Assembly: GCF_016907695.1 (NCBI RefSeq)
Contig: NZ_JAFBCK010000001.1
Span: forward strand, 6,064,001-6,128,000
Origin: Actinokineospora baliensis
GTDB lineage: Bacteria; Actinomycetota; Actinomycetes; Mycobacteriales; Pseudonocardiaceae
Reading direction: 5' to 3'
Length of the DNA stretch: 64,000 bases
The notes below the pieces were generated by a model that saw only the letters and a program-made list of their open reading frames with translations, was not told the DNA's origin and ran no database searches. Position numbers and translations under genes: made by a program. Positions 42,663 through 51,546 of this stretch are shown one piece after another (position 1 is the first letter of the stretch; the number at the start of each line of letters is the position of its first letter).

Positions 42663-45518
42663 TCAGCCGCCAGGCGGCGGCGTCAAGTACCCGTTCACGT
42701 GCAGCGACACCGCGCGGATCGCACCGGCGTCACCGCCCGCGGCGTCCACCACCTTGTACGTCCACACGCCGTCCGCCACCACGGCCGCGAAGCCGCTCAG
42801 TGCCGTGACCGGTCGCCACGAGCCGGTGAACGGGGCGTTCGCCGACGTCACCGTTGAGAAGGCCGCGGTGGCAGCGTCGGTGAAGACGACCTGGCAGAAG
42901 TTGTTTCCGCCGCCGCCGCTGCGGGTGTGCAGGGTGGCAACCGCGCCGTTGGGGGCGGTCAGGGTGCCGACGAGGTCACCGACGAAGGTGTGGTCCAGGC
43001 CGACGGTGGTCGCGCCGGTCGCGGTGCTGCAGGTGGCGCCGTCGACCGAGAACGTGACCTTGGAGGCCCGGCCGACGCCGCTCACCGGGATCGACACGCT
43101 GGCGCCGAGCGGGTTGTTGTCGGGGATCGCCACCGGTGCGCCGGAGTACGCGAAGTCCCGCACCACCGGTGAGGGGCGCCCCACCGGGAAGCTGAAGGAC
43201 GCGCGGGTCGGCGACGCCGAGGCCGCGAAGGTCACCCGGGCGTCGAGGACGACCGGGGTTCCCACGGGGTGGCTCAGCGGGACGACCACGGTGAAGGTAC
43301 GGGTGACTGTCTGTCCCTTCTGGACGGTCCCATAGCCCTGCGAACGCGGCGTCACGGTGGTGTTCGCGGTCGGGGAGGTCAGCACGACGCTGGTGGAGAC
43401 CGCGTCGGCGTCGCCGGTGTTGGCTACCGGGAGGGTGACCGAGACCGTGTCGCCCGGGTCGACCAGGCCGCCGCCGTCGGTGGGGGCGATGGTCGGGTTC
43501 TGCGCCAGCGCGCGGGGTTGCGGGCTGGCGCCGGTGTAGGCCAGGACCCGGTCGGCGAGGATGATGCCCGCGCCGGTGCGGCTGTCGAAGCCCGCCGGGC
43601 CGAGGTCGAGCGCGGTGTTGACCAGCGCCTCCCTGACCTCCGCCTGGGCGATGCCCGGGTTGCCGGAGAGCACGAGGGCGGCGATCGCGGCGGCGTGCGG
43701 GGCGGCCGCGGAGGTGCCGAAGAACGGGTCGAAGCCGTCGACGCTGGTGAGCACGCCGTCGGCGGCGGTGATGTCGGGCTTGGCGCGCACCTCGCCGCCG
43801 GTGGCGCTGACGTTGCCCGGGGTGATCGGGGTGCCGTCGGCGTTGTAGAAGACCCGGCGGGGGCCGTCGGAGGAGAAGCGCTCCAGCGCGGAGGTCGCGC
43901 TGAACGAGCCCGGGTACGGGCCGCGCGGGTTGGCCGGGTCACCCGGCTCCAGGTCGAACGGCAGCGGACCGGCCGCGGGCGCGGCGGCGACGCTGAAGGC
44001 GCGCTTGGCCGCGGAGTGGCCGACGGTCACACCGGGGGTGTTGAACGCCTTGAGGCCGTCGGCGGAGTCGGTGAAGCGGCCGCGCAGCGCCGAGAGCGAC
44101 AGGTACCGGTTCTCGCCGTAGAACTTCACCACCGCCAGCCGCAGGCCGGTGCCGCCGAAGGTCGGCGTCTGCAGGATCTCGTACGGGTCCTGCTCACCGT
44201 CCTGCACGTCCTGGCTGAAGGTGACCACGTTGCCGTTGCGGTCGAACAGGTACAGGTCGTAGTCGTTGGCGGAGGCGCCCAGCGGGTCCGACCAGTGCAG
44301 CGTCACCGGCACCTGCGCCGAGGAGGCGTTGGAGATCGGCTGGAACACCTGCGTGGTGGCCGTGGGGTCCCAGTCGTGCGCGGTTCCGGCGAACTTGCCG
44401 ACGATGCGGCCGGAGTCGCGGAAGTCGCCCTCCCAGTGCCCCGCGGTGCCATCGGCGACGTTGCCCTCGTTGCCCGCGGAGGAGAAGTACAGCGCGCCGT
44501 CGGCGGTGACGTCGTTGACCGCGCGGGCGATCAGGCCGTCCTGGAACGGCGACTCGACGAAGTAGAGCACGTCGTCGACGATGATGTCGCAGTGCAGTTG
44601 CGCGCGCAGCGCGCGGATGTTGTCGGCGAAGCTGGCCTCGCTGTTGAACGCCGACGCGAAGCCGAGCGCGGCGCCGGGTGCGAGGTCGTGCAGGATCTCC
44701 AGCATCGCGGTGCCCTCGTCGCCCTCGCCCTCCTGGGTGGGCAGCACGTCGACGGCGGGCAGTTCACCGGCGGCCTGCGAGGCGGCGAGCGAGTCGACGC
44801 CGTCGGACAGCGCGCAGATCTTCACCCCGACGCCGGTGACCCCGTACTCGGCGCGGGCGGTGTCGGCGTTGTGCGCGCGGTCGCCCTCGCTGGTGACCAA
44901 CGCGGCGGTGCCGCGCTGCTCGATGGCCGACTGGACGGCCGCGGCGACCCTGGCTTCCTTCTGCTCCTTGGTTTCCTGCCGCGCGGGGGTCTTGCTCGAC
45001 TTGGCGGACGCGGTGATCGCGCCGCTGGCCGCGGCGACCTTGCGCACGTCGGCGCGGCCGGAGATGCCGGTGAGCGCGGCGAAGGGCACGTCCGCCCGGA
45101 TCTCCCCCAGGTCGGTGGACACCGCGCGGATGCCAGCGCCCGACTTGGTCAACGCGCCGAGCAGGTCGTCGCTGACCTTCTCCACGCTGATGTCGACCAG
45201 CACGCTGCCACTGGCCGAGAGCTTGACCCCGCTGCGCAACTGCGGGAGCGCGGCCGCCGCGGCGCGGTCGGTGCGCAGCCGTTGTTCCACGGCGAGCTTG
45301 CTGTCCAATTTGGACTCGGCCTTGGTCTGGTTCTGCTTGAGCCGCTGCAGGGCGGCGATCTGGCGGGACGCGGTGTCCTGCACGGCGGTGTGGCCTGCGG
45401 GCAGGGGTTGCGCCGAGGCGGGCGCGGTCATGCCCGCGATCAGCGCGAGCGCCGACATCCCCGCGATCAGGCCGTTCGAGGCGCGTTTGGATAAGAACGA
45501 GCGATCGGACGTACGCAC
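42663..45518 (-). CDS. Secreted S8/S53-superfamily serine protease with C-terminal P-domain
   Basis: This protein of 951 residues has a signal peptide (cleavage near ASA, residue 36), a prodomain to about 220, a subtilase-fold domain (230-660), a CARDB-like beta domain and a C-terminal proprotein-convertase P-domain (about 840-945, HTFVGDLVGTLTAPNG, GSWRPV, GVWTYKVVDAA). Asp239 is in CALSDGVD, Asn350 in SSAGNEG and Ser603 in FGTSAAAPHA. The position of the usual HGT catalytic His reads DEGTAML, giving Glu268, as in sedolisin-like branches. GGGGGAGGAC precedes the GTG. It is probably exported for extracellular proteolysis. Confidence 0.85.
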   Translation of the reverse strand: MRTSDRSFLSKRASNGLIAGMSALALIAGMTAPASAQPLPAGHTAVQDTASRQIAALQRLKQNQTKAESKLDSKLAVEQRLRTDRAAAAALPQLRSGVKLSASGSVLVDISVEKVSDDLLGALTKSGAGIRAVSTDLGEIRADVPFAALTGISGRADVRKVAAASGAITASAKSSKTPARQETKEQKEARVAAAVQSAIEQRGTAALVTSEGDRAHNADTARAEYGVTGVGVKICALSDGVDSLAASQAAGELPAVDVLPTQEGEGDEGTAMLEILHDLAPGAALGFASAFNSEASFADNIRALRAQLHCDIIVDDVLYFVESPFQDGLIARAVNDVTADGALYFSSAGNEGNVADGTAGHWEGDFRDSGRIVGKFAGTAHDWDPTATTQVFQPISNASSAQVPVTLHWSDPLGASANDYDLYLFDRNGNVVTFSQDVQDGEQDPYEILQTPTFGGTGLRLAVVKFYGENRYLSLSALRGRFTDSADGLKAFNTPGVTVGHSAAKRAFSVAAAPAAGPLPFDLEPGDPANPRGPYPGSFSATSALERFSSDGPRRVFYNADGTPITPGNVSATGGEVRAKPDITAADGVLTSVDGFDPFFGTSAAAPHAAAIAALVLSGNPGIAQAEVREALVNTALDLGPAGFDSRTGAGIILADRVLAYTGASPQPRALAQNPTIAPTDGGGLVDPGDTVSVTLPVANTGDADAVSTSVVLTSPTANTTVTPRSQGYGTVQKGQTVTRTFTVVVPLSHPVGTPVVLDARVTFAASASPTRASFSFPVGRPSPVVRDFAYSGAPVAIPDNNPLGASVSIPVSGVGRASKVTFSVDGATCSTATGATTVGLDHTFVGDLVGTLTAPNGAVATLHTRSGGGGNNFCQVVFTDAATAAFSTVTSANAPFTGSWRPVTALSGFAAVVADGVWTYKVVDAAGGDAGAIRAVSLHVNGYLTPPPGG

Positions 45519-45583
45519 GGGTCCTCCCCCGCTAGTGCGTGCCCCGACCCACGCCGCCCATCGCCGGGAGTGCTCCCGACCAG

Positions 45584-45600
45584 GTGAACGTATGGTTCAC
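45584..45600. promoter_or_regulatory. 17-bp palindrome upstream of the S8-type protease gene
   Basis: GTGAAC-N5-GTTCAC is a perfect inverted repeat 66 bases before the protease start. A second one, CGGGAG-TG-CTCCCG, lies at 45565-45578. Either could be an operator; no regulator can be assigned. Confidence 0.35.
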
Positions 45601-45666
45601 ACCAACGAGGTGACATCTACCGTTCGAGTGATAGTCACCGTCCAGTTGTAACGCTCGGTATTTTTC

Positions 45667-47220
45667 TCACAGCACCGAAAGGTCCGACCAGAACTGTCCG
45701 GTCCGGCCGGACAGCGCCTCGAGCAGACTCGCCGCCTGGCCGTCGGCGAGCGAGGCGGCGAAGTCGATGACCGCCCGCCCCCTGGCCAGCGCGAGCACCG
45801 TCGCGGCGCCGTCCGGCCACTCCCCCGTCGCGCCGACCAGCGCCCCCGGGTCGTCCTGGGCCAACCGCCCGTACTCCACGCGCGCCAACTCGACGAGGTC
45901 GTGCAGCCTGCGCGGCAACCGGTCGGCCTCGTAGCGGTCGCCGAGCCACTGCTCCAGCGCCTCAACCAACTTGGTCAGCAACCGCGCTTGGCCGCGCTGG
46001 TGCAGCGCCAGGTCCGGGCGCAACAGCACGAACCGGCGGTGCACGAACTTGAGCACCTGCACCTCGTGCCACTGCTGGGGACCGAGCAGCACGTGCCCGG
46101 AGCGGGTCGGCGGGTCGGCGACCACGTGCACACCGGCGACCAGCCGCGCGGTCCACCCGGAGGAGAACCGGCCGAACGCCTGCTCGGCGGCCACGGACCC
46201 GTCGAACGGCATGGACAGCAGGTCGTCGACCAGTTCCGCGCGCACCCGCGACACCGCCGCGCCGAACGCGTCGTCGTCGACCACCCAGGAGTCGCGGGCG
46301 TGCAAGCGCCTGCGCAGCCGCTCCAGCGACTGTCCCGGGCGGCGGCTGGCGTCCAACTCGTCGGCGTCGAGCTTGGCGAACTCGGCGCGGTCGGCCTCCC
46401 ACTGGCCGAGCTCGGCCGAGACCGGGGCGTGCTGCAGGACGCCGATGCGGTGGAAGTCCTCGAGGTCGTGGATCGCGTAGGCGATGTCGTCGGCGTTGTC
46501 CATCACGGACGCCTCGACCGTCTGCTGCCACGGCGGCACCAGCCCGTCGAACACCGCGCGCGCCTCCCGCAGGTCGTCGAGTTCGGTGACGTACGCGGAG
46601 AACTTGCTCGACCCGGTCCCCGGCGCGTCGGGCGGCTCGGCGGCGCCGCGCGGCGGATCGGCCATCCGACTGGGGTGCTCGGCGGGGTGCGAAAGCCTGG
46701 TCCACGGGTATTTCAGCGTCGCGGCCCGCACGGCGGCCGTCAGGTCCAACCCGGCGGCCGCGGGCCCCCTGGTGTCGGTGGTGGTGATGATCCGGAAGCT
46801 CTGCGCGTTGCCCTCGAACCCGTCCGGCAGGCCGAACCGGTGCCGGGCGAGCCGGTCGAGCACCTGCTCCCCGAGGTGGCCGAACGGCGGGTGCCCCAGG
46901 TCGTGCGCGAGCGCGGCCGCCTCGACCACATCGGGGTCGCACCCGCCGAGCTGGTCGATCAGATCGGCGGCCCCGGGGTCGGCGGTCAACCGCTCGGCGA
47001 TCGCCCTGGCGATCTGCGCGACCTTCAAGCTGTGCGTCAGCCGGTTGTGCAGCACCCCCGACCCACCCGCGCTGACAACCTGGGTGACCCCGCCGAGCCG
47101 CGCGAAGAACGGCGAGGCCACGATCCGGTCCCGGTCGGCGCGAAAGGGGTTGGCGGTCAGATCCCCGCCCCCACTGACCCCGTCTCGCCGCGCGACCCGC
47201 CGCTGGTGAAGATCGGACAT
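45667..47220 (-). CDS. dgt: dGTP triphosphohydrolase-like HD protein
   Basis: This 517-residue member of the Dgt group of HD phosphohydrolases has the His of SGVLHNRLTHSLKVAQIAR, the HD pair in AALAHDLGHPPFGHLGEQ and the downstream Asp in SVMDNADDIAYAIHDLEDF. It hydrolyses dNTPs to the deoxynucleoside and triphosphate, controlling dNTP pools. ATG 47220 is the family start. A small open frame and a promoter-like TGTC-N12-TAGAAT motif lie upstream; if the latter is a damage promoter, dgt would be part of a DNA-damage response. Confidence 0.92.
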   Translation of the reverse strand: MSDLHQRRVARRDGVSGGGDLTANPFRADRDRIVASPFFARLGGVTQVVSAGGSGVLHNRLTHSLKVAQIARAIAERLTADPGAADLIDQLGGCDPDVVEAAALAHDLGHPPFGHLGEQVLDRLARHRFGLPDGFEGNAQSFRIITTTDTRGPAAAGLDLTAAVRAATLKYPWTRLSHPAEHPSRMADPPRGAAEPPDAPGTGSSKFSAYVTELDDLREARAVFDGLVPPWQQTVEASVMDNADDIAYAIHDLEDFHRIGVLQHAPVSAELGQWEADRAEFAKLDADELDASRRPGQSLERLRRRLHARDSWVVDDDAFGAAVSRVRAELVDDLLSMPFDGSVAAEQAFGRFSSGWTARLVAGVHVVADPPTRSGHVLLGPQQWHEVQVLKFVHRRFVLLRPDLALHQRGQARLLTKLVEALEQWLGDRYEADRLPRRLHDLVELARVEYGRLAQDDPGALVGATGEWPDGAATVLALARGRAVIDFAASLADGQAASLLEALSGRTGQFWSDLSVL

Positions 47221-47230
47221 GCCCCCGAGC

Positions 47231-47419
47231 CTAGGCCACCCCGCCGACGATCCCCGCCCGCCGCACCCACTGGACAGCACTCGCGAGGCCCACGATCACG
47301 CCCCCCACCAGCACAAACCCGCCCCAGCCCTGCCACAACGCCCCGCAACGCCCCCGCAACGCCCCCACGACGGCCCCCACCCAGACCCCACCCCATCCCG
47401 GGGGATCCCCCACGACCAT
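47231..47419 (-). CDS. Possible small membrane protein upstream of dgt
   Basis: A 62-codon frame ends 10 bases before dgt. The product would be Gly/Val-rich with one or two hydrophobic segments (VWVGAVVGAL and GGFVLVGGVIVGLASAV). The ATG at 47419 overlaps a TAGAAT -10-like hexamer, so if that promoter is used the start would be GTG 47413 or later. No family is recognised; high GC makes chance frames common, so this is a weak call. Confidence 0.35.
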   Translation of the reverse strand: MVVGDPPGWGGVWVGAVVGALRGRCGALWQGWGGFVLVGGVIVGLASAVQWVRRAGIVGGVA

Positions 47420-47439
47420 TCTACCGGCGGGGAGTGACA
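47418..47439 (-). promoter_or_regulatory. Diverged RecA-NDp-like promoter upstream of dgt
   Basis: On the (-) strand TGTCACTC, eight bases, then TAGAAT. The spacing is as in RecA-NDp motifs but the first box is imperfect (TGTCRGTG expected). The region 47418-47535, with a DnaA-box-like TGTGGATAA at 47474-47482, aligns by eye with 51940-52055. Confidence 0.4.
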
Positions 47440-47634
47440 GACGATCTTGGTTGACGGGGCGGGGAGGGGCTTCTGTGGATAACTCGGGTCGCTGAACCGG
47501 GTGATGTTTGGGCGGGAGCGGCAACGGCCCTGGCCTGGGCAGAGGTCGCCGAGCAGGCGACCGCGAGCGGCACCGAGCCGGTTGGTCGACCACGGCCAGC
47601 GGCGGCGACCGATGAGATGTTGGGAAGGAGCGCC

Positions 47635-48753
47635 GTGCGCAGGGCGGATGTCGTGGTGGTCGGCGGTGGGCCCGCGGGGTGGGCGATCGCCGATGCTTGT
47701 GGGCGGGCGGGGTTGGGGGTGGTGGTGATCGCACCGGGCGGCAAGCGGGTCTGGGCGGCCACGTTCGGGGTGTGGGCCGATCAACTCCCGGGGCGGTTCC
47801 CGGGGTTCGCCAGCGCCAGGGTGTTGGGGAACGGGCGGGAGTTGGGGCGCGAGTACGTCGTGCTGGACAACGCGGCGGTGTGCGCCGAGCTGTGGGCCGG
47901 GCCCGCCGAAGCGCTGGACGACGAGGTGGTGGAAGCGCGGTTCGGGCGCCGGGGCGCGACGCTGTTGTTGGGGTCTGGGCGGCGGGTGGCGTGCGCGGTG
48001 GTGGTCGACGCGAGTGGGCCGCGGCGGGTGGTGTCGGGTGGGCCGCCGCGCGGGGTGCGCGTGGAGCAGACGGCCTATGGGGTTGTGGTTCCTTCGGCCG
48101 CCGCCGACGGGATTGTCCGATCGGGTGACGCGATCTTGATGGGGTGGGACCGCCCGCCGACCTTCTTGTACGCCGTCGGGGTGTCGTCCGACCGGGTGTT
48201 GCTGGAGGAGACGTCACTGGCGGCCAGACCCGGGGTCGGGTGGGACGTCCTGCGGCGACGACTGCACCAGCGGCTCGAGAACGAGCCCGCCGCGCTGGCG
48301 GTCGAACGGGTGCGGTTCCCGGTGGACCTGCCCGCGACGCCGTTGTGGCACCGGGGTTCGGTTCCGTTCGGCGCCGCGGCGGGGATGGTGCACCCGGCGA
48401 CCGGCTACAGCGTGGGTGACGCGCTGGCGCTCGCACCGGTCGTGGCCGACGCGATCGGCGACGCGTGGCCCCGGGGCCCGGTCGCGGCGGCCGCAGCCGG
48501 GCGGGCGGCGGTGTGGTCCGCACGGGCTCGGGTCGTGCACGCGATGCGGCTGCACGGATTGCGCGCTCTGCTCACCCTCCCCCCGGACCGCCTGCCCGAG
48601 TTCTTCGACGCCTTCTTCGCACTGCCGCCCGACCTGCGGAAGGCGTACCTGAGCGGCCGGGAGGACGTCGCCGGGACGGCCGGGGCGATGGCGGCCGTGT
48701 TCCGCACGACCCGGTGGGAGATTCGCCGGAAATTGGTCCTATCGCGGTATTGA
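47635..48753 (+). CDS. Lycopene-cyclase-family FAD protein
   Basis: This flavoprotein of about 372 residues has an N-terminal VVVVGGGPAGWAIADACGRAG fold, TFGVWADQ, MGWDRPPTFLYAV, LLEETSLAARPG and FGAAAGMVHPATGYSV. These are the hallmark blocks of CrtL/LcyB-type lycopene cyclases, which close the beta-ionone rings of lycopene without net redox change. No other carotenoid gene is in the window, so either the pathway is elsewhere or the protein has another substrate. GTG 47635 is preferred to ATG 47617 because GAAGGAG lies five bases upstream. Confidence 0.82.
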   Translation: MRRADVVVVGGGPAGWAIADACGRAGLGVVVIAPGGKRVWAATFGVWADQLPGRFPGFASARVLGNGRELGREYVVLDNAAVCAELWAGPAEALDDEVVEARFGRRGATLLLGSGRRVACAVVVDASGPRRVVSGGPPRGVRVEQTAYGVVVPSAAADGIVRSGDAILMGWDRPPTFLYAVGVSSDRVLLEETSLAARPGVGWDVLRRRLHQRLENEPAALAVERVRFPVDLPATPLWHRGSVPFGAAAGMVHPATGYSVGDALALAPVVADAIGDAWPRGPVAAAAAGRAAVWSARARVVHAMRLHGLRALLTLPPDRLPEFFDAFFALPPDLRKAYLSGREDVAGTAGAMAAVFRTTRWEIRRKLVLSRY

Positions 48754-48813
48754 CTACCCGGATGACCGCCGCTCGGCCGGGTTTCATTCTTCCGGGTACA
48801 GCTGGGTGAACAG

Positions 48814-50547
48814 ATGGTGACCAACTATCCCCTGAGCTGGTGGGCCAGGCACGATGTCAGGGTGACCGTCGCGCCGGACGTCAGGTTCGCCTTCCAGCCG
48901 CTGCTCAGCACCCGTACCGGTGAGCCGATAGCCGTCGAGGCCCTGGCCCGACCGCGCACCGGGAACGTCTACGACCTGCTCCGCGCCGCGGGCAAGGCGG
49001 GCAGGCTGGTGCAGACCGACATCTCACTGGCCAGCCGGGCCGTGCTCGCCAGCGTGCGGCAAGACCCGCCACTGCCGCTGCACGTCAACATCGTCGCCGC
49101 CACCGCGACCGCGCCGCAGGAGCTGCTGCGGTTCCTGCGGCCCTCGCTCAGCCAGACCGGGCGCAAGCCGCGCGACATCGTCCTGGAGGTCACGCCGCCG
49201 TTCAGCCGGGTGCACCGGGCTGAACTGATCCGCGGGCTCGCGGTGCTGCGCGAAGCCGGGTACGGGATCGCGTTCGACTCCCTCGGCGACGGCGACCTGC
49301 CGCTGTCGCTGCTCACCGACGTCGGACCGGACCTGATCAAGCTCGACGCGCACCTGGTCGCCGGGTTGCCCGACGACGCCGCGTGCCTGGCGGTGGTCGA
49401 GTGCCTGGCGCAGTACTGCACCCGCACCGGCACCCGGCTCGCCGCGGTGGGCGTGGAGTCCGAGGAGCAGCTAATGTGCCTCAACCGCGTGGGGGTGCGG
49501 TTGGCGCAGGGGAACCTGCTCGCCGGGGCGAGCCAGGAGGGCGGGATCGCGCTCCCGCTGCCCCGGCCGGTCGCCGAGATCATCGAGTTGAACGCGACCA
49601 CCGGCGCCGCGCCGATCCCGGTGGTGTCGGACTACCTGCGGCCCGCGACCACGATGGCGCAGGACGCGATCGCCGAGGAGGTCCGCGACACCTTCGCCGA
49701 GAGCCCCACGATCAGCGGGATCGTGCTGGTCGACGCGGAGGGCAGGCCGGTGAGCACGTTGCCGCGCAGCCGGTTCCTGCTCGCGGTCACCGGGATGTAC
49801 GGGCACGCGCTCAACGCCAAGAAGCCCGCGGTGCGCCACGGCGACATCCCGCGCACCATCCGCGCCGACGCGACCTGCCTGCAGTTGCTGGACCTGGTCG
49901 GTGACACCGACTGGGACCGGCACGGCGACGAGGTCGTCGTGGTCGACGCCGACCGGGTGTGCATCGGCGTCGTCCGGCTCTCCGAGGTCGTGCGCGGCGT
50001 CGCCGAGGCCAAGATCGAGCAGGCCGCCGCGCTCAACCCGCTGACCCGCCTGCCCGGCAGCGACGTCGTCGACCGCGACATCGACCGCCGCATCCACAAC
50101 GCCGAGATGTTCGTCGTGGCCTGGCTCGACGTCGACTCGTTCAAGCTGGTCAACGACACCGTCGGCTTCGCGGCGGGCGACGACCTGATCCGCCACATCG
50201 GCCGCGAGCTCGCCGACGCCGAACGCGACCTGCCCAGCACCAGGGTGGCCCACGTCGGCGGCGACGACTTCCTGGTGGTCACCGACCTCGACGAGATCAC
50301 CGCGCTCGCCGCCCGGCTGGTCGACCGCCAGTGGACCACCGAGGGCATGAGCGTCAGCGTCTCGCTCGCCTCGCTGGTCTGCGCCGTCGGCTCGGTCCAC
50401 TCCTACCGCGAGGCCTCGCGCCTGCTGGCCCCCTTGAAGAAGCGGGCCAAGTCGGTCCCCGGCTCCAGCTGGGTCCTCGGCCGCCCCGGCAGCGACCGGG
50501 TCGAGGTCCTGCGCGGTTCCCGACCAGCGCACGCCAGGGTCAGCTGA
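48814..50547 (+). CDS. EAL-CBS-GGDEF domain protein (c-di-GMP-related, partly degenerate)
   Basis: The 577-residue protein lacks membrane segments and has an unusual order. An EAL phosphodiesterase domain (about 25-260, EALARP, LEVTPPF, IKLD, GVESEEQ) is followed by CBS-like sequence (about 285-405) and a C-terminal GGDEF domain (about 410-560, NPLTRLPG, WLDVDSFKLVND, VGGDDFL). The EAL loop expected as DDFG reads DSLG, losing one metal-binding Asp, and the GGDEF signature reads GGDDF. One or both domains may therefore be regulatory sensors of c-di-GMP or GTP. CBS domains often bind adenylates. Confidence 0.88.
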   Translation: MVTNYPLSWWARHDVRVTVAPDVRFAFQPLLSTRTGEPIAVEALARPRTGNVYDLLRAAGKAGRLVQTDISLASRAVLASVRQDPPLPLHVNIVAATATAPQELLRFLRPSLSQTGRKPRDIVLEVTPPFSRVHRAELIRGLAVLREAGYGIAFDSLGDGDLPLSLLTDVGPDLIKLDAHLVAGLPDDAACLAVVECLAQYCTRTGTRLAAVGVESEEQLMCLNRVGVRLAQGNLLAGASQEGGIALPLPRPVAEIIELNATTGAAPIPVVSDYLRPATTMAQDAIAEEVRDTFAESPTISGIVLVDAEGRPVSTLPRSRFLLAVTGMYGHALNAKKPAVRHGDIPRTIRADATCLQLLDLVGDTDWDRHGDEVVVVDADRVCIGVVRLSEVVRGVAEAKIEQAAALNPLTRLPGSDVVDRDIDRRIHNAEMFVVAWLDVDSFKLVNDTVGFAAGDDLIRHIGRELADAERDLPSTRVAHVGGDDFLVVTDLDEITALAARLVDRQWTTEGMSVSVSLASLVCAVGSVHSYREASRLLAPLKKRAKSVPGSSWVLGRPGSDRVEVLRGSRPAHARVS

Positions 50548-50621
50548 GGTCCTAAGTGGACTCCGGTGCCACTTCGCCGCCCGGTAGGATGGGGCGCGGC
50601 GGGGGAAACGGAGACACCGAC

Positions 50622-51200
50622 ATGCGACTTCCCGACACGGCGCACACCGACCGGCCGTGGCGCATCCACGAGATCGCCCCCGACTTCCACCTCGAGGACG
50701 TCTGGGCACTACCCACCCCCGGCACCACCGACGACTTCCCCCGCCTGGTGCGCCTCGCCGCCAACCGCGACTCCGCCGACACCCCGTCGCGCGCGGCCCG
50801 CGCGCTGGTCGCGATCCGCCGCACCCTGGGCACGTGGTTCGGTTGGGACACCCCGGACTCCGGCGTCGGCACCCGGGTAGCGACCCTGCGGGACCGACTG
50901 CCCGCCGACCTGCTGGCCGCACCAGCGGGACCCGCGTTCCCCAACCGCCCCTTCACCCCCGTCTACTTGACCGACACCGAATGGGCGGCCGAGATCGCCA
51001 ACCGAACGGTCCACGCCGTCATGCACCTGTCCTGGGTCCCCGACGCCGCAGGCGGCTACCGAGGCCAGATGGCCGTCCTGGTCAAACCCAACGGCACCCT
51101 CGGCAAGGCCTACATGAAAGCCATCACCCCCTTCCGCCACCTGATCGTCTACCCACCCCTGATCCGCCACTTCGGCCAGGCCTGGCAGTCCCAGCCCTAG
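50622..51200 (+). CDS. DUF2867 family protein
   Basis: This 192-residue conserved actinobacterial protein is recognised by MRLPDTAHTDRPWRIHEIAPDFHLEDVWALPTPG at the start and RTVHAVMHLSWVPD...GYRGQMAVLVKPNG, AYMKAITPFRHLIVYPPLIRH near the end. Its function is unknown. ATG 50622 has GGAG eight bases upstream; a TAGGAT -10-like box lies at 50585-50590, in line with a short 5' leader. It is convergent with the LAL gene across repeat locus IV. Confidence 0.85.
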   Translation: MRLPDTAHTDRPWRIHEIAPDFHLEDVWALPTPGTTDDFPRLVRLAANRDSADTPSRAARALVAIRRTLGTWFGWDTPDSGVGTRVATLRDRLPADLLAAPAGPAFPNRPFTPVYLTDTEWAAEIANRTVHAVMHLSWVPDAAGGYRGQMAVLVKPNGTLGKAYMKAITPFRHLIVYPPLIRHFGQAWQSQP

Positions 51201-51269
51201 CCCAAGCCCAACCCGCCGAGTCAGCCCCGCCAGCCCGACCACTGGACACTCGGACCTTCCGGTGCCATC

Positions 51270-51417
51270 TGCTCGATGGGGCGGACTTGTTTTGTGTGGG
51301 GTGGCGGCAGTCGTAGCCTTGCCTCGCTGCAGGGCCATGCTTTTCGGCCCCGGCTTTTGCGGTCCTGCCACGGCTGGTGCAGGGGCCCCGCGCAAAACAA
51401 GTTCGCCCCATCGAGCA
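51270..51417 (+). repeat. Palindromic element, locus IV copy a
   Basis: Arms TGCTCGATGGGGCGGACTTG and CAAGTTCGCCCCATCGAGCA are complementary except one position. It is nearly the exact reverse complement of the locus I copy. Confidence 0.88.
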
Positions 51418-51546
51418 CCCCGCACCACCACGGATCCAGCGCAATGCCGAAGGCGAGCCGACCCCGAAGCCGCTGGTGCCAACCCAGCCCCCCGGAGTCA
51501 GCCCCGCCAGCCCGACCACTGGACACTCGGAAGCCGCCCACCTAAA

